Shown in pieces: positions 18,230 through 25,413 of a stretch of 64,000 bases of DNA (positions within the stretch are counted from its first letter, which is position 1; every line of letters starts with the position of its first letter). The notes beneath the pieces are model-generated. The model worked only from the letters and a program-made list of their open reading frames with translations, was not told the DNA's origin and did no database searches. The stretch is taken from contig JACJIB010000005.1 in the NCBI GenBank assembly GCA_014138645.1, positions 248,001-312,000 of the forward strand, read 5' to 3'. The position numbers and the translations under genes are program-made. This DNA is from Methylorubrum thiocyanatum (GTDB lineage Bacteria; Pseudomonadota; Alphaproteobacteria; Rhizobiales; Beijerinckiaceae).

Positions 18230-18258
18230 ATTCTGAGAATTAGTTTCGGCTGAAACGA

Positions 18259-18741
18259 ATGTCAAGCGCCAGCAAACCCAAACCTCAACGATCCGTCACG
18301 CTCGCGACCTTCCTGCCCTATCGCTTGAATGTCCTGGCCACCGTCGTGAGTGGCGGATTGGGCCGTATCTACGGAGAGCGCTTCGGGATCGGCATTCCCG
18401 AATGGAGGGTCCTGGCAACCATTGGGGAATTCAAACGAATCACGGCAAAAGCCATCGGCCAGCACAGCGAAATGGGAAAAGTAAAAATCAGCCGCGCGGC
18501 CGCCTCGCTGGAGGAGAGGGGCTTTATTCAGCGGGAAGCCAACGCCGATGATTTGCGAGAGATGTTCCTGACGCTGACCCCGGCGGGGCAAAGCGTCTAC
18601 GATGAAATCGTCCCGCTTGCCCTGAACTATGCCGCTCAGCTGACGGCCGATCTTAGTCCCGACGAGGAGGCGACCTTCGGGATGCTGCTCGACCGGCTCC
18701 TGGCGCGCGCCCGGAAGGAGTTCGACGGGTCGGAGCTGTAG
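18259..18741 (+). CDS. hmgR: MarR family regulator, probable homogentisate-pathway repressor
   Basis: 160 residues with a MarR winged helix: FGIGIPEWRVLATIGEFKRI, KAIGQHSEMGKVKISRAAAS (recognition region), LEERGFIQREANADDLREMF (wing with the conserved D-x-R), then TPAGQSVYDEIVPLA. Divergent from hmgA with a perfect dyad between, so it very probably represses hmgA and itself until homogentisate or a related acid binds. The symbol is by position and family, not sequence identity. Confidence 0.85.
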   Translation: MSSASKPKPQRSVTLATFLPYRLNVLATVVSGGLGRIYGERFGIGIPEWRVLATIGEFKRITAKAIGQHSEMGKVKISRAAASLEERGFIQREANADDLREMFLTLTPAGQSVYDEIVPLALNYAAQLTADLSPDEEATFGMLLDRLLARARKEFDGSEL

Positions 18742-18773
18742 CCGCCCTGGCGGGATCGCCCCGGCGATCCGCT

Positions 18774-19016
18774 GGGCGGCGGCTGCGCTCGCCCATCCCT
18801 CACGGCCATGGGACGACAACGACCTTCGTAGCGGGGCTGCCCCTGTCCGGGATCGCGGCCCTGTTCGTGCTCGATGGGCCGATCAGCCGCCCCGCCTTCC
18901 GGACCCAGGTCGATCAGGGGGGCGCGAACACGCGCCCGGCGACATCGGGGTGATGGACGGCCTCGTTCGCCACAAGGGCAAGGCCGTCCCGACCGCCATG
19001 GGCTGCGATCGATGGA
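18774..19016 (+). pseudogene. Decayed IS630-family transposase fragment
   Basis: Reading from about 18774 gives RRLRSPIPHGHGTTTFVAGL then LSGIAALFVLDGPISRPAF, the central block of IS630 transposases. Near 18915 the frame breaks; shifted sequence resumes as PGDIGVMDGLVRHKGKAVPT AMG, split here for length, matching the next conserved block around the second catalytic Asp. Neither the start nor the DDE end is present. It lies between the MarR gene and a convergent gene. Confidence 0.72.
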
Positions 19017-19022
19017 GAAGGG

Positions 19023-19694
19023 TCAAAGCAGCGGGCGCTCGCGAATCCGGCCGTCGAAATCGACGTGCAGGAGGCGCTCGCCGCCATCCGCCCCCTTTGC
19101 GGCGACCTCCAAGTGACGCGGACCGCGGCCGGTGACGCGGATGTCGCTGTACCCGGCCTTCTCGACCGCCGCGGTCAGGGCCGGCAGGTCCGGCTTCGGA
19201 CCCAGGCCGAGCTTGTCCTTCGCCCAGTCCGCGCTGCCCGCCGGCGGACCTCCGGGCCGCCCGAGCACGACCTGCTTGCCGTCCGCGCGGGTGATCAGGG
19301 TGGCGTGCAGGAAGCCCTTCTCGAAGCGGCCCTGCACGGTGACGGTCTCGCCCTTCGTGACAAGCCCGCCATCCTCGCCCTGCCGGCCCGTTTCGACCAG
19401 GGCGCGGCCCGTGCTGTCCTGGATCACGAACTTGTTGCCGAAGATCTCGGCGACCTCGCCCCTGGCTGCGATGGCGCCCGAGGGGGCGAGCACCGAGATC
19501 GCCGTCGGGTCGACCGGCGTCGGCGCGACCGTCTGTCCGGACTGCGCCAGGGACAGCCCGGCGGCACCGAGTGCCAACGGCGCGGCGATGGCACCGATGA
19601 CGAGATGGCGCCTCTTGGGGTGGGGCCGCGCCGAGCCCGGTGCCCGCTCCGGCCGTTCCGCTGCCGGATTTTCGATGATCTTGTCGTCGCTCAT
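19023..19694 (-). CDS. Secreted/anchored protein of unknown function with OB-like and PepSY-like parts
   Basis: 223 residues. A charged N-terminus and then HLVIGAIAAPLALGAAGLSL form a signal anchor near residues 30-50. The middle (GEVAEIFGNKFVIQDSTGRA, GETVTVQGRFEKGFLHATLI) resembles small OB-type periplasmic domains; the C-terminus (LTAAVEKAGYSDIRVTGRGP, LLHVDFDGRIRERPLL) resembles a PepSY-like repeat. It is divergent from the response-regulator gene and shares its promoter region with PhoP-like boxes, so it is a likely target of that system. Confidence 0.6.
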   Translation of the reverse strand: MSDDKIIENPAAERPERAPGSARPHPKRRHLVIGAIAAPLALGAAGLSLAQSGQTVAPTPVDPTAISVLAPSGAIAARGEVAEIFGNKFVIQDSTGRALVETGRQGEDGGLVTKGETVTVQGRFEKGFLHATLITRADGKQVVLGRPGGPPAGSADWAKDKLGLGPKPDLPALTAAVEKAGYSDIRVTGRGPRHLEVAAKGADGGERLLHVDFDGRIRERPLL

Positions 19695-19767
19695 GATGAT
19701 TGCTCGTCCTGTTCGGTGGCGTCCCTTTCGGGTCGTCCGACGTCTAGGACCTCGGCCGAAACCGGCC

Positions 19768-19796
19768 CTGAACCACTTCGTTCAGATTCGGTTAAA
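19768..19796. promoter_or_regulatory. OmpR/PhoP-type direct-repeat boxes in divergent promoter
   Basis: GTTCAG at 19780-19785, five bases, GTTAAA at 19791-19796: an 11-base direct repeat like the PhoP box. An inverted copy CTGAAC lies at 19768-19773. The site is 38 bases before the regulator start, consistent with autoregulation and control of the gene at 19023-19694. Confidence 0.55.
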
Positions 19797-19833
19797 GGGC
19801 GGCCGCTAGGGGGCCATCCCCGGGAACGGAGCC

Positions 19834-20505
19834 GTGATGAAGATCCTGCTGGTCGAAGACGACGAGGCGCTCTCCGCCGAGCTGGCCAAGGCGCTGCGCG
19901 CGGAGGGCTTCGCCATCGATCTGGCCCGGAACGGTATCGACGCCGGGCATCTCGGCGAGACCGAGACCTACGACGCGGTCGTGCTCGATCTCGGCCTGCC
20001 CCAGCGAGACGGTGTCTCGGTGCTACAGGATTGGCGATCGGCCGGGCGCACCGTGCCGGTTCTGATCCTCACCGCGCGCGATGGCTGGAGCGACAAGGTC
20101 GCGGGCTTCAAGGCGGGGGCCGACGACTACCTCGTGAAGCCGTTCCGCGTGGAGGAGCTGGTGATGCGTCTGCGGGCCCTGATGCGCCGTGCCCAGGCCA
20201 ACGGCGCCGCGCGGGTCGCGTGCGGACCGCTCACCTTCGATGCGGGGCTCGGCACCTTCGAGCATCACGGATTGCCGCTGCGGCTGACGGGGCTCGAATG
20301 GCGCGTGCTGTGCGCCCTCATCCTGCGCAGGGAGGCCGTGGTGCCGCGGGGACAGTTGATCGAGCGGGTCTATGACGGCGATGCCGAGGTCGATTCCAAC
20401 TCCGTCGAAGTCATCATCACCCGCCTGCGCCGCAAGATCGCCCCCGCCGCCATTGAGACCGTGCGCGGCCACGGCTACCGGCTGATGCCGGCGGGCGCCG
20501 CGTGA
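19834..20505 (+). CDS. OmpR-family response regulator (PhoP-like)
   Basis: 223 residues. Receiver domain MMKILLVEDDEALSAELAKA with acidic pair, phospho-acceptor Asp in AVVLDLGLPQRDG, Thr in LTARDGW and Lys in DDYLVKPF. Winged-helix DNA-binding domain at about 125-220 (LPLRLTGLEWRVLCALILRR; VDSNSVEVIITRLRRKI; ETVRGHGYRLM). GTG at 19834 or ATG at 19837 could start. It overlaps the kinase gene by GTGA. The pairing with a short-periplasmic-loop kinase and GTT(C/A)A boxes suggests a PhoP/PhoQ-like pair; the signal is not known. Confidence 0.9.
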   Translation: MMKILLVEDDEALSAELAKALRAEGFAIDLARNGIDAGHLGETETYDAVVLDLGLPQRDGVSVLQDWRSAGRTVPVLILTARDGWSDKVAGFKAGADDYLVKPFRVEELVMRLRALMRRAQANGAARVACGPLTFDAGLGTFEHHGLPLRLTGLEWRVLCALILRREAVVPRGQLIERVYDGDAEVDSNSVEVIITRLRRKIAPAAIETVRGHGYRLMPAGAA

Positions 20506-21926
20506 TCCCACTGCTCAAGGCCAAGCCGCCCCCCGGACCGGCGCGCCCGAGACCGCCGCGCCCCAGACCGCCGCATCGGCTGTTCGGCGGCCCGGACTCC
20601 CTGCAGCGTCGCCTGCTGCTGACGGCGGGCGCGTGCCTCGCGATCGCGCTCATCGCCGCCGGCCTTTCCATCGGCTTCATCCTGCAGCGCTTCGTCCGCG
20701 GGCAGATCGACGGCCGGCTCGACGACCGCATCCTGTCCCTGATCTCCGATCTGCAGCCGGCGGCCGACGGCGGTTTCTCGCTGAACCGTGACCGAGACGG
20801 ACCGCCCTTCGACCGGGCTCGTTCGGGCTGGTACTGGCAGGTGCGCCGTGGTGAGGCCGTTCTCCGCTCCGGCTCGCTGGATGGCCGCGACCTCGAACTT
20901 CCGGAGGTGCCGATCCGCCGACAGGACCGGAACATCCCTTCGCCCGCGGACGGCACCGGCCCCTGGGGCGATGGCCTGATCCTGCGGATCCTGACGGTCG
21001 AGGGCCGCGGCGGCACATCCCCGACCATCTACGCCGCCTCGGCCCCGACCGCGGCCCTGCGCGGGCCGGTTCTGGAAGCGCTGCGGACGCTGCTTGTCTG
21101 CCTCGGACTGATCGGCCTTTTCCTGTTCGCCGGCGTGCTCGTCCAAGTCCGGCTCGGCCTACGCCCGCTCCGCAGGCTCCGCGACCAGCTCGCCGCCGTG
21201 CGGGCCGGAGGGCTTGATCGGCTTCCCGAGCGGCAACCCACCGAGGTGCGCCCGCTGGCCGCGGAGATCAACGCGCTCCTCGACCAGAACGGGGTCAACC
21301 TGGAACATGCCCGATCCCAGGTCGCGAACCTCGCTCACGGCCTGAAGACGCCGCTCGCAACCCTGTCGATCGCCCTCGCCGAGACCGGCGATGCGCGCGA
21401 CGCGGCGCTCGCCCGGCAGGTGGACGCCATGGACCGGCGCATCCGCCATCACCTGCGCCGTGCTCGCACGGCCGCCGTCGGCGGCCATTCCAGAACAAGG
21501 GCCGATGTTGCCACGCATGTCGCCGATCTGGCGATCGCATTGCGGCGCATCCATGCCGACAGGACCATCGACTTCGTCAACGCGGTGCCCGACGGCCTTA
21601 CGGTGGCCTGCGACCCGCAGGATCTCGACGAGATGCTGGGAAACCTCACCGAGAACGCGTTCAAATGGTGCCGCGTACGTGTGCGGATCGGGGCGCTGCG
21701 CCGGGGCCCGGAGGTCGTGATTCGCGTCGAGGACGATGGTCCGGGCCTGGACGAGGCTGCGATGGCCGAGGCCTTGATCCGAGGTCGTCGTCTGGACGAA
21801 AGCCGGCCCGGCCACGGCTTCGGTCTGCCAATCGCCATGGAGCTGGCAGAACTTTATGGCGGCTCCGTTGTGCTTGACGTGTCCGAGCTCAAAGGGCTTG
21901 AGGCGCGATTGACGTTGCCGGCCTGA
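20502..21926 (+). CDS. Sensor histidine kinase (PhoQ-like)
   Basis: 474 residues. A proline-rich N-terminus (PPPGPARPRPPRPRPPHR), membrane helix at about 42-65, periplasmic sensor to about 175, second helix at 188-210, HAMP, and an H-box ANLAHGLKTPLATLSIALAE with the phospho-accepting His. The ATPase domain has NLTENAFKWC (N box), VEDDGPGLDE (G1) and RPGHGFGLPIAMELAEL (G2). The AHGLKTPL H-box is that of PhoQ-type kinases. GTG at 20502 overlaps the regulator stop. The long polyproline leader is unusual. Confidence 0.88.
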   Translation: MIPLLKAKPPPGPARPRPPRPRPPHRLFGGPDSLQRRLLLTAGACLAIALIAAGLSIGFILQRFVRGQIDGRLDDRILSLISDLQPAADGGFSLNRDRDGPPFDRARSGWYWQVRRGEAVLRSGSLDGRDLELPEVPIRRQDRNIPSPADGTGPWGDGLILRILTVEGRGGTSPTIYAASAPTAALRGPVLEALRTLLVCLGLIGLFLFAGVLVQVRLGLRPLRRLRDQLAAVRAGGLDRLPERQPTEVRPLAAEINALLDQNGVNLEHARSQVANLAHGLKTPLATLSIALAETGDARDAALARQVDAMDRRIRHHLRRARTAAVGGHSRTRADVATHVADLAIALRRIHADRTIDFVNAVPDGLTVACDPQDLDEMLGNLTENAFKWCRVRVRIGALRRGPEVVIRVEDDGPGLDEAAMAEALIRGRRLDESRPGHGFGLPIAMELAELYGGSVVLDVSELKGLEARLTLPA

Positions 21927-22010
21927 ATACAGCTGTATCCCTTGGAACGATGCAGGGCATCGCCGTTAACGGGCGGTCTGACGCTTCTATGACTTCAGTC
22001 CCGGGTAGGG

Positions 22011-22056
22011 CGCTGGGCGCCGGGACAGGGGGTTATCCTTGTCCCGGCGCCCAGCG
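22011..22056. terminator. Exceptionally long perfect hairpin (17-bp stem)
   Basis: Arms CGCTGGGCGCCGGGACA (22011-22027) and its exact complement TGTCCCGGCGCCCAGCG (22040-22056) around a 12-base loop. It sits after the kinase gene and before the transposon, with no T-run. It could be an intrinsic terminator, a read-through barrier or a transposon-related structure. Confidence 0.55.
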
Positions 22057-22144
22057 GGCTGACGATCGCTCACTCCGCGGGCGGGCCGTCTTCGAAGGCG
22101 GACCCATAAAGGTGCCCGCCGCAAAGCACCCAACTGTGGCGTGA

Positions 22145-22254
22145 GGCATAAGTTGATAAGCGCCCAGGCCTATCTAACTGATTTTATTGACGATTCTGCG
22201 CGCCCTCCAGCATAATCAGGCATAACTTGCTCATTCCACGCGGATAAGTTGTTC
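22145..22254 (+). repeat. Short repeated motifs, candidate transposase-binding sites (left cluster)
   Basis: Three related words in about 110 bases: GGCATAAGTTGATAA (from 22146), GGCATAACTTGCTCA (from 22219) and GCGGATAAGTTGTTC (from 22240). CAGCATAATC at about 22209 recurs on the other side of the module near 29070. Tn7-type ends hold several TnsB sites, so these are candidates. TGTGG at 22135 could be the terminus, but no matching duplication was found. Confidence 0.3.
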
Positions 22255-22374
22255 GAGTGACGAGAAGGCATTTATGGTCGCCCGCGCCCGCAGAGTGGCT
22301 TGATCGCGACATAGCAAAGGCCCCCGTGGTTTCATCCGCGAGGACCTATAGTGCGTTCTATCGGTCTTGATATG

Positions 22375-24219
22375 TTAGATGCGTCGAAGATCTGATCGTC
22401 GATAGAACGCCGCTCCAACGACCTCCCGTTCGATCGACGGCTCGAGACCGAGCGCCGTCAGGCGCCTTTTGATCTCGCGGAAATGAATGCCAGTCGTTTC
22501 CATCTCTTCGAACAGGGTCGCGTATTCGCTCCGGAATTGATCGAACGATGTCTGGCTGACCACCGTCACCGGGCAGCGGTTCAGGGGACTGACGATCACC
22601 TCGGCCTTCAGGTACCCGCACTCCATGAGGTTCCGCACGACCTTCGTAGTCGTGCGCATCGTCGTTTCGATGGTTCTGGCGGTCAGCCATCCCTCCATCG
22701 ACCCGCGCATGAGGGAGCGGATTTCGGATACGCGGACGAGAAGGGCTGCAAAGCTTCGTTCGCCGGTCCGTCGGCCGACCCAAGCGAGCTTCCGGTCGAG
22801 CACCAGACGGACGATCTCGATCGTGCTGCAGCAGACCCGCTTCACAGCCTTCTGGATGTCGGCCATGTCGGCGTCGGCTTCGCCGACCGGAACGGCATCG
22901 GCGAACAGGCGGTCGAGAAATGCATCTAGGTCGCGGCGCCTGAAGAGGTGGTCGAGATCCGGCCGTTTCGGAAACATCGGCTCGATGATGCTGGCATCCA
23001 CCAGAAGTTTCGTCTGGACGCGACCGGCGCCGATGTACGGCTCGACCTCGGTCATGAAGAGACCGTCGACGGCGTCCGCTAGCGTCGTGACGGCCGCGGC
23101 AGCGTCGAAGGTCGCGTTGCCGTAGGGCAGTTCCATCTGCTCCGTCGACAGGACGCCGGCGGCGTGAAGAATTTTGCTCAGGCGCTTGGGATGGACCTGC
23201 ATCTCCAGCGACGCCGAGCGGACGGAGTGCAGCACGCGCCGCTCGACCGGCCTCCCGAGGATGGTCTCGCCGGGACCAAACGGCATTCGCTGGATCATGA
23301 AGTCGACGACGAGGTCCCGGACGACGTCGAAGTCCTTGTGAGGCGCTCCGAACGCCAGGAACTTGAACCAACGTCCGAGCACCGCCTGGGGGCCTTCGGT
23401 CGCGCTGCGGGAGTATGGATAGGTCTGGATGAGCCCATCCATGAATGCCTGGATGCCGGCCACGCCGAGGCTCGCGATGCCGAATCCGCTTTCCCCGGCA
23501 TCCACCCACTCCGCCTGCGTGAGCGTGTTCGCGCGAACCTCCCGTCCGTAGCGGTCGACCATTCCGATGGACTCGCAGATCGCCATGCCGACATGCAGCG
23601 GCAATCCATCGAGCCACGGCGAAAATCCGATCCTTCCCGCGAGCCGGTCGAGTGCGTACGTCTCCAGGCCCGAAGCCGGCCTACGGGGAGCTTGCTCCGC
23701 CAGATCTTCGAGATCCGGCAGCAACGGCTTCAGGAGATACGCGAAATCATGAGCCTTCGACGGGCATGTCGGCCGCTCGATTTCGACGAAGCCCATGCCG
23801 TGATCGGGGCAGGTGCGGATGGACGCGATCGACCAGATCGCGCGCCCGTGGGCCACGGTCTCCGGCCTCGACGACTTGGAACAGTCGTCGAGCAGACAGG
23901 CCGGGCAGAAGCGCAAGGCGGTTCTGAGAAGGCTCTGGCCCGGGAAGGGTTCGCCTTTGAACACATGTCCTTCGCCCACGCGGCGGAACGCTTCGGAGGC
24001 GAGCTTCGCCGGATCGGCGCCGGAGAGATCGGCGAGCGTGGCCAGTGTCTCCGGACGCCCCTTGACGAGGTCGCCGAAGGAGAGCCCCATGTCGGCGCAG
24101 AAGTAGCGCGCGCTGGGTTCGCACGACAGATGGAGCTGCGCCAGCCGCGAGACGAAGGAGGTCGGAGTCTCCCCCGCGACATGGGCCAGCGTGGGACGGA
24201 GGCGCGTTGCGGTCGGCAT
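22375..24219 (-). CDS. tniQ: TniQ/TnsD-like target-site selector
   Basis: 614 residues. The N-terminal TniQ domain has GETPTSFVSRLAQLHLS and two zinc-binding pairs: CPAC at 105-108 and CPDH at 137-140. The long C-terminal half (WLTARTIETTMRTTTKVVRN looks like a helix-turn-helix; EIKRRLTALGLEPSI near the end) would read the target DNA, as TnsD does. ATG at 24219 overlaps the tnsC stop; the longer open frame upstream is tnsC out of frame. The length is between short TniQ (~400) and TnsD, suggesting recognition of a fixed site. Target unknown. Confidence 0.85.
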   Translation of the reverse strand: MPTATRLRPTLAHVAGETPTSFVSRLAQLHLSCEPSARYFCADMGLSFGDLVKGRPETLATLADLSGADPAKLASEAFRRVGEGHVFKGEPFPGQSLLRTALRFCPACLLDDCSKSSRPETVAHGRAIWSIASIRTCPDHGMGFVEIERPTCPSKAHDFAYLLKPLLPDLEDLAEQAPRRPASGLETYALDRLAGRIGFSPWLDGLPLHVGMAICESIGMVDRYGREVRANTLTQAEWVDAGESGFGIASLGVAGIQAFMDGLIQTYPYSRSATEGPQAVLGRWFKFLAFGAPHKDFDVVRDLVVDFMIQRMPFGPGETILGRPVERRVLHSVRSASLEMQVHPKRLSKILHAAGVLSTEQMELPYGNATFDAAAAVTTLADAVDGLFMTEVEPYIGAGRVQTKLLVDASIIEPMFPKRPDLDHLFRRRDLDAFLDRLFADAVPVGEADADMADIQKAVKRVCCSTIEIVRLVLDRKLAWVGRRTGERSFAALLVRVSEIRSLMRGSMEGWLTARTIETTMRTTTKVVRNLMECGYLKAEVIVSPLNRCPVTVVSQTSFDQFRSEYATLFEEMETTGIHFREIKRRLTALGLEPSIEREVVGAAFYRRSDLRRI

Positions 24220-25412
24220 CACTTCCCGCTCCCCTTTCGGCTGACCTTGCCCGTCGTGCCACGACCGGTCGGGTCCTCCATCCGCCCTCGGTCGAGGATC
24301 TGCGTCGGATCGGTCTCGATCCAATTGTCCACGACGAACGGATTGCGCGACTGCGGGCAGGAAACCCGATCGCGATAGGCCCTCTCGAAATGCGATCGCC
24401 GGAGTTCGACGTCTCCGGCCCGGAGCGCGTCGTCGATGGCCTCCCAGATCAGCTCGACCGCAATTCCGGTCGCGTGGTTGGCGGCATGGATCAGGCGCGG
24501 AGCGACATCGTCGGCGACGCTTTCCCGAACCTTGAGGGGCGTCAGCCTGACCAGATCCTCCAACGTGCACGAGATCGGAAGGATGTGCGAAGGAATCTGC
24601 AGGCGCTCGAATTCCACGAACCGGCATCTCCGCCGGACCTGGCCATCCGCCCGTAGGAAGTCGGCGAGATCGGGTGTCCCCGACAGGACGAGGAGGAGCG
24701 GATTCTCCCTTCGTTGGACGAGAGACTTTATAGTGTTCAGGGTCCGGATCTGCTGGTCTCTGTTGGACGACTGCGGGAGATGTTGCATCTCGTCGATATG
24801 CAGGACCCGCTTACCGCCCTCGTCGAGCCTCCGCCGGACATCCTCCCAGATGAGATGCTCCTTTTTGTCCCGCTGGATCGGGTAGCCCAGTTCGGGCAGC
24901 AGCGTGCGTCCGAGCTGCATGAGCGTACAGGGACTCGGGGCGGTCACCGAGACGATCGTATCTCCCAGGGCATTGTGGTAGCTCCGGAAGATCCTCTGCA
25001 AGGCCCGTGATTTGCCAGCACCGGTCTCGCCGGTCACGACTAGGATGACGCCTTCGGGATGTTCGTACGTGTGGTCGAAGTCCTCGCCCTCCCAGTCCCC
25101 GTCGTTCCAGTCTGCCGCCCATTCGTCGTCTTCATCCTCGACCGGGACGTCGGTGTAACCTCCGGCTTCCCCGCCCCGTGCGGCAGCGGCCCCAACGGGC
25201 CCGACGGCCTGGTCCGGACGGCCGGGATCGTCCATCTCGCGCGGAAGCAATCCCAGCTTCTCGAGCAGATCCCCGAATCTCTCGGACAGTCGATCGAAGA
25301 CCGGGTTGGGACAGTAGAAACTCCTCAGCCTGCCCATGATCCGGCCGAGCAGGGACCCGGAGATCCGCTTGGGCGTCGACGCCACAGGTCGGAATTCGCG
25401 TTGCTTGCTCAT
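24219..25412 (-). CDS. tnsC: TnsC/TniB-like AAA+ transposition ATPase
   Basis: 397 residues. Walker A GETGAGKS at 128-135, Walker B VLHIDE at 203-208, sensor-like LLLVLSGTPDLADFLRADGQ and arginines at VRRRCRFVEF. The N-terminal 120 residues are an extra segment ending in a very acidic patch (VEDEDDEWAADWNDGDWEGE), which could contact TnsA/TnsB. TnsC-type ATPases link target selector and transposase and impose target immunity. ATG at 25412 follows the tnsB stop by one base. Confidence 0.9.
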   Translation of the reverse strand: MSKQREFRPVASTPKRISGSLLGRIMGRLRSFYCPNPVFDRLSERFGDLLEKLGLLPREMDDPGRPDQAVGPVGAAAARGGEAGGYTDVPVEDEDDEWAADWNDGDWEGEDFDHTYEHPEGVILVVTGETGAGKSRALQRIFRSYHNALGDTIVSVTAPSPCTLMQLGRTLLPELGYPIQRDKKEHLIWEDVRRRLDEGGKRVLHIDEMQHLPQSSNRDQQIRTLNTIKSLVQRRENPLLLVLSGTPDLADFLRADGQVRRRCRFVEFERLQIPSHILPISCTLEDLVRLTPLKVRESVADDVAPRLIHAANHATGIAVELIWEAIDDALRAGDVELRRSHFERAYRDRVSCPQSRNPFVVDNWIETDPTQILDRGRMEDPTGRGTTGKVSRKGSGK

Positions 25413-25413
25413 C

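Larger units (their letters stand above)
21927..22374. other. Non-coding stretch between kinase gene and Tn7-like module
   Basis: 448 bases without a gene. Right after the kinase stop is a 12-bp palindrome ATACAGCTGTAT (21927-21938). A very long hairpin follows at 22011-22056. From 22135 the sequence becomes AT-richer and carries three ATAAGTTG-like motifs, listed separately, which may mark the left side of the transposon. Confidence 0.5.

Noticed and set aside
21944..21967. Third EcfG-type promoter (GGAAC ... CGTT).
   Set aside because: The spacer is 15, not 16 or 17, and no plus-strand gene follows.
22135..22139. TGTGG as the exact left terminus of the Tn7-like element.
   Set aside because: No matching CCACA terminus or 5-bp duplication could be found on the other side, so it is kept only as a possibility.
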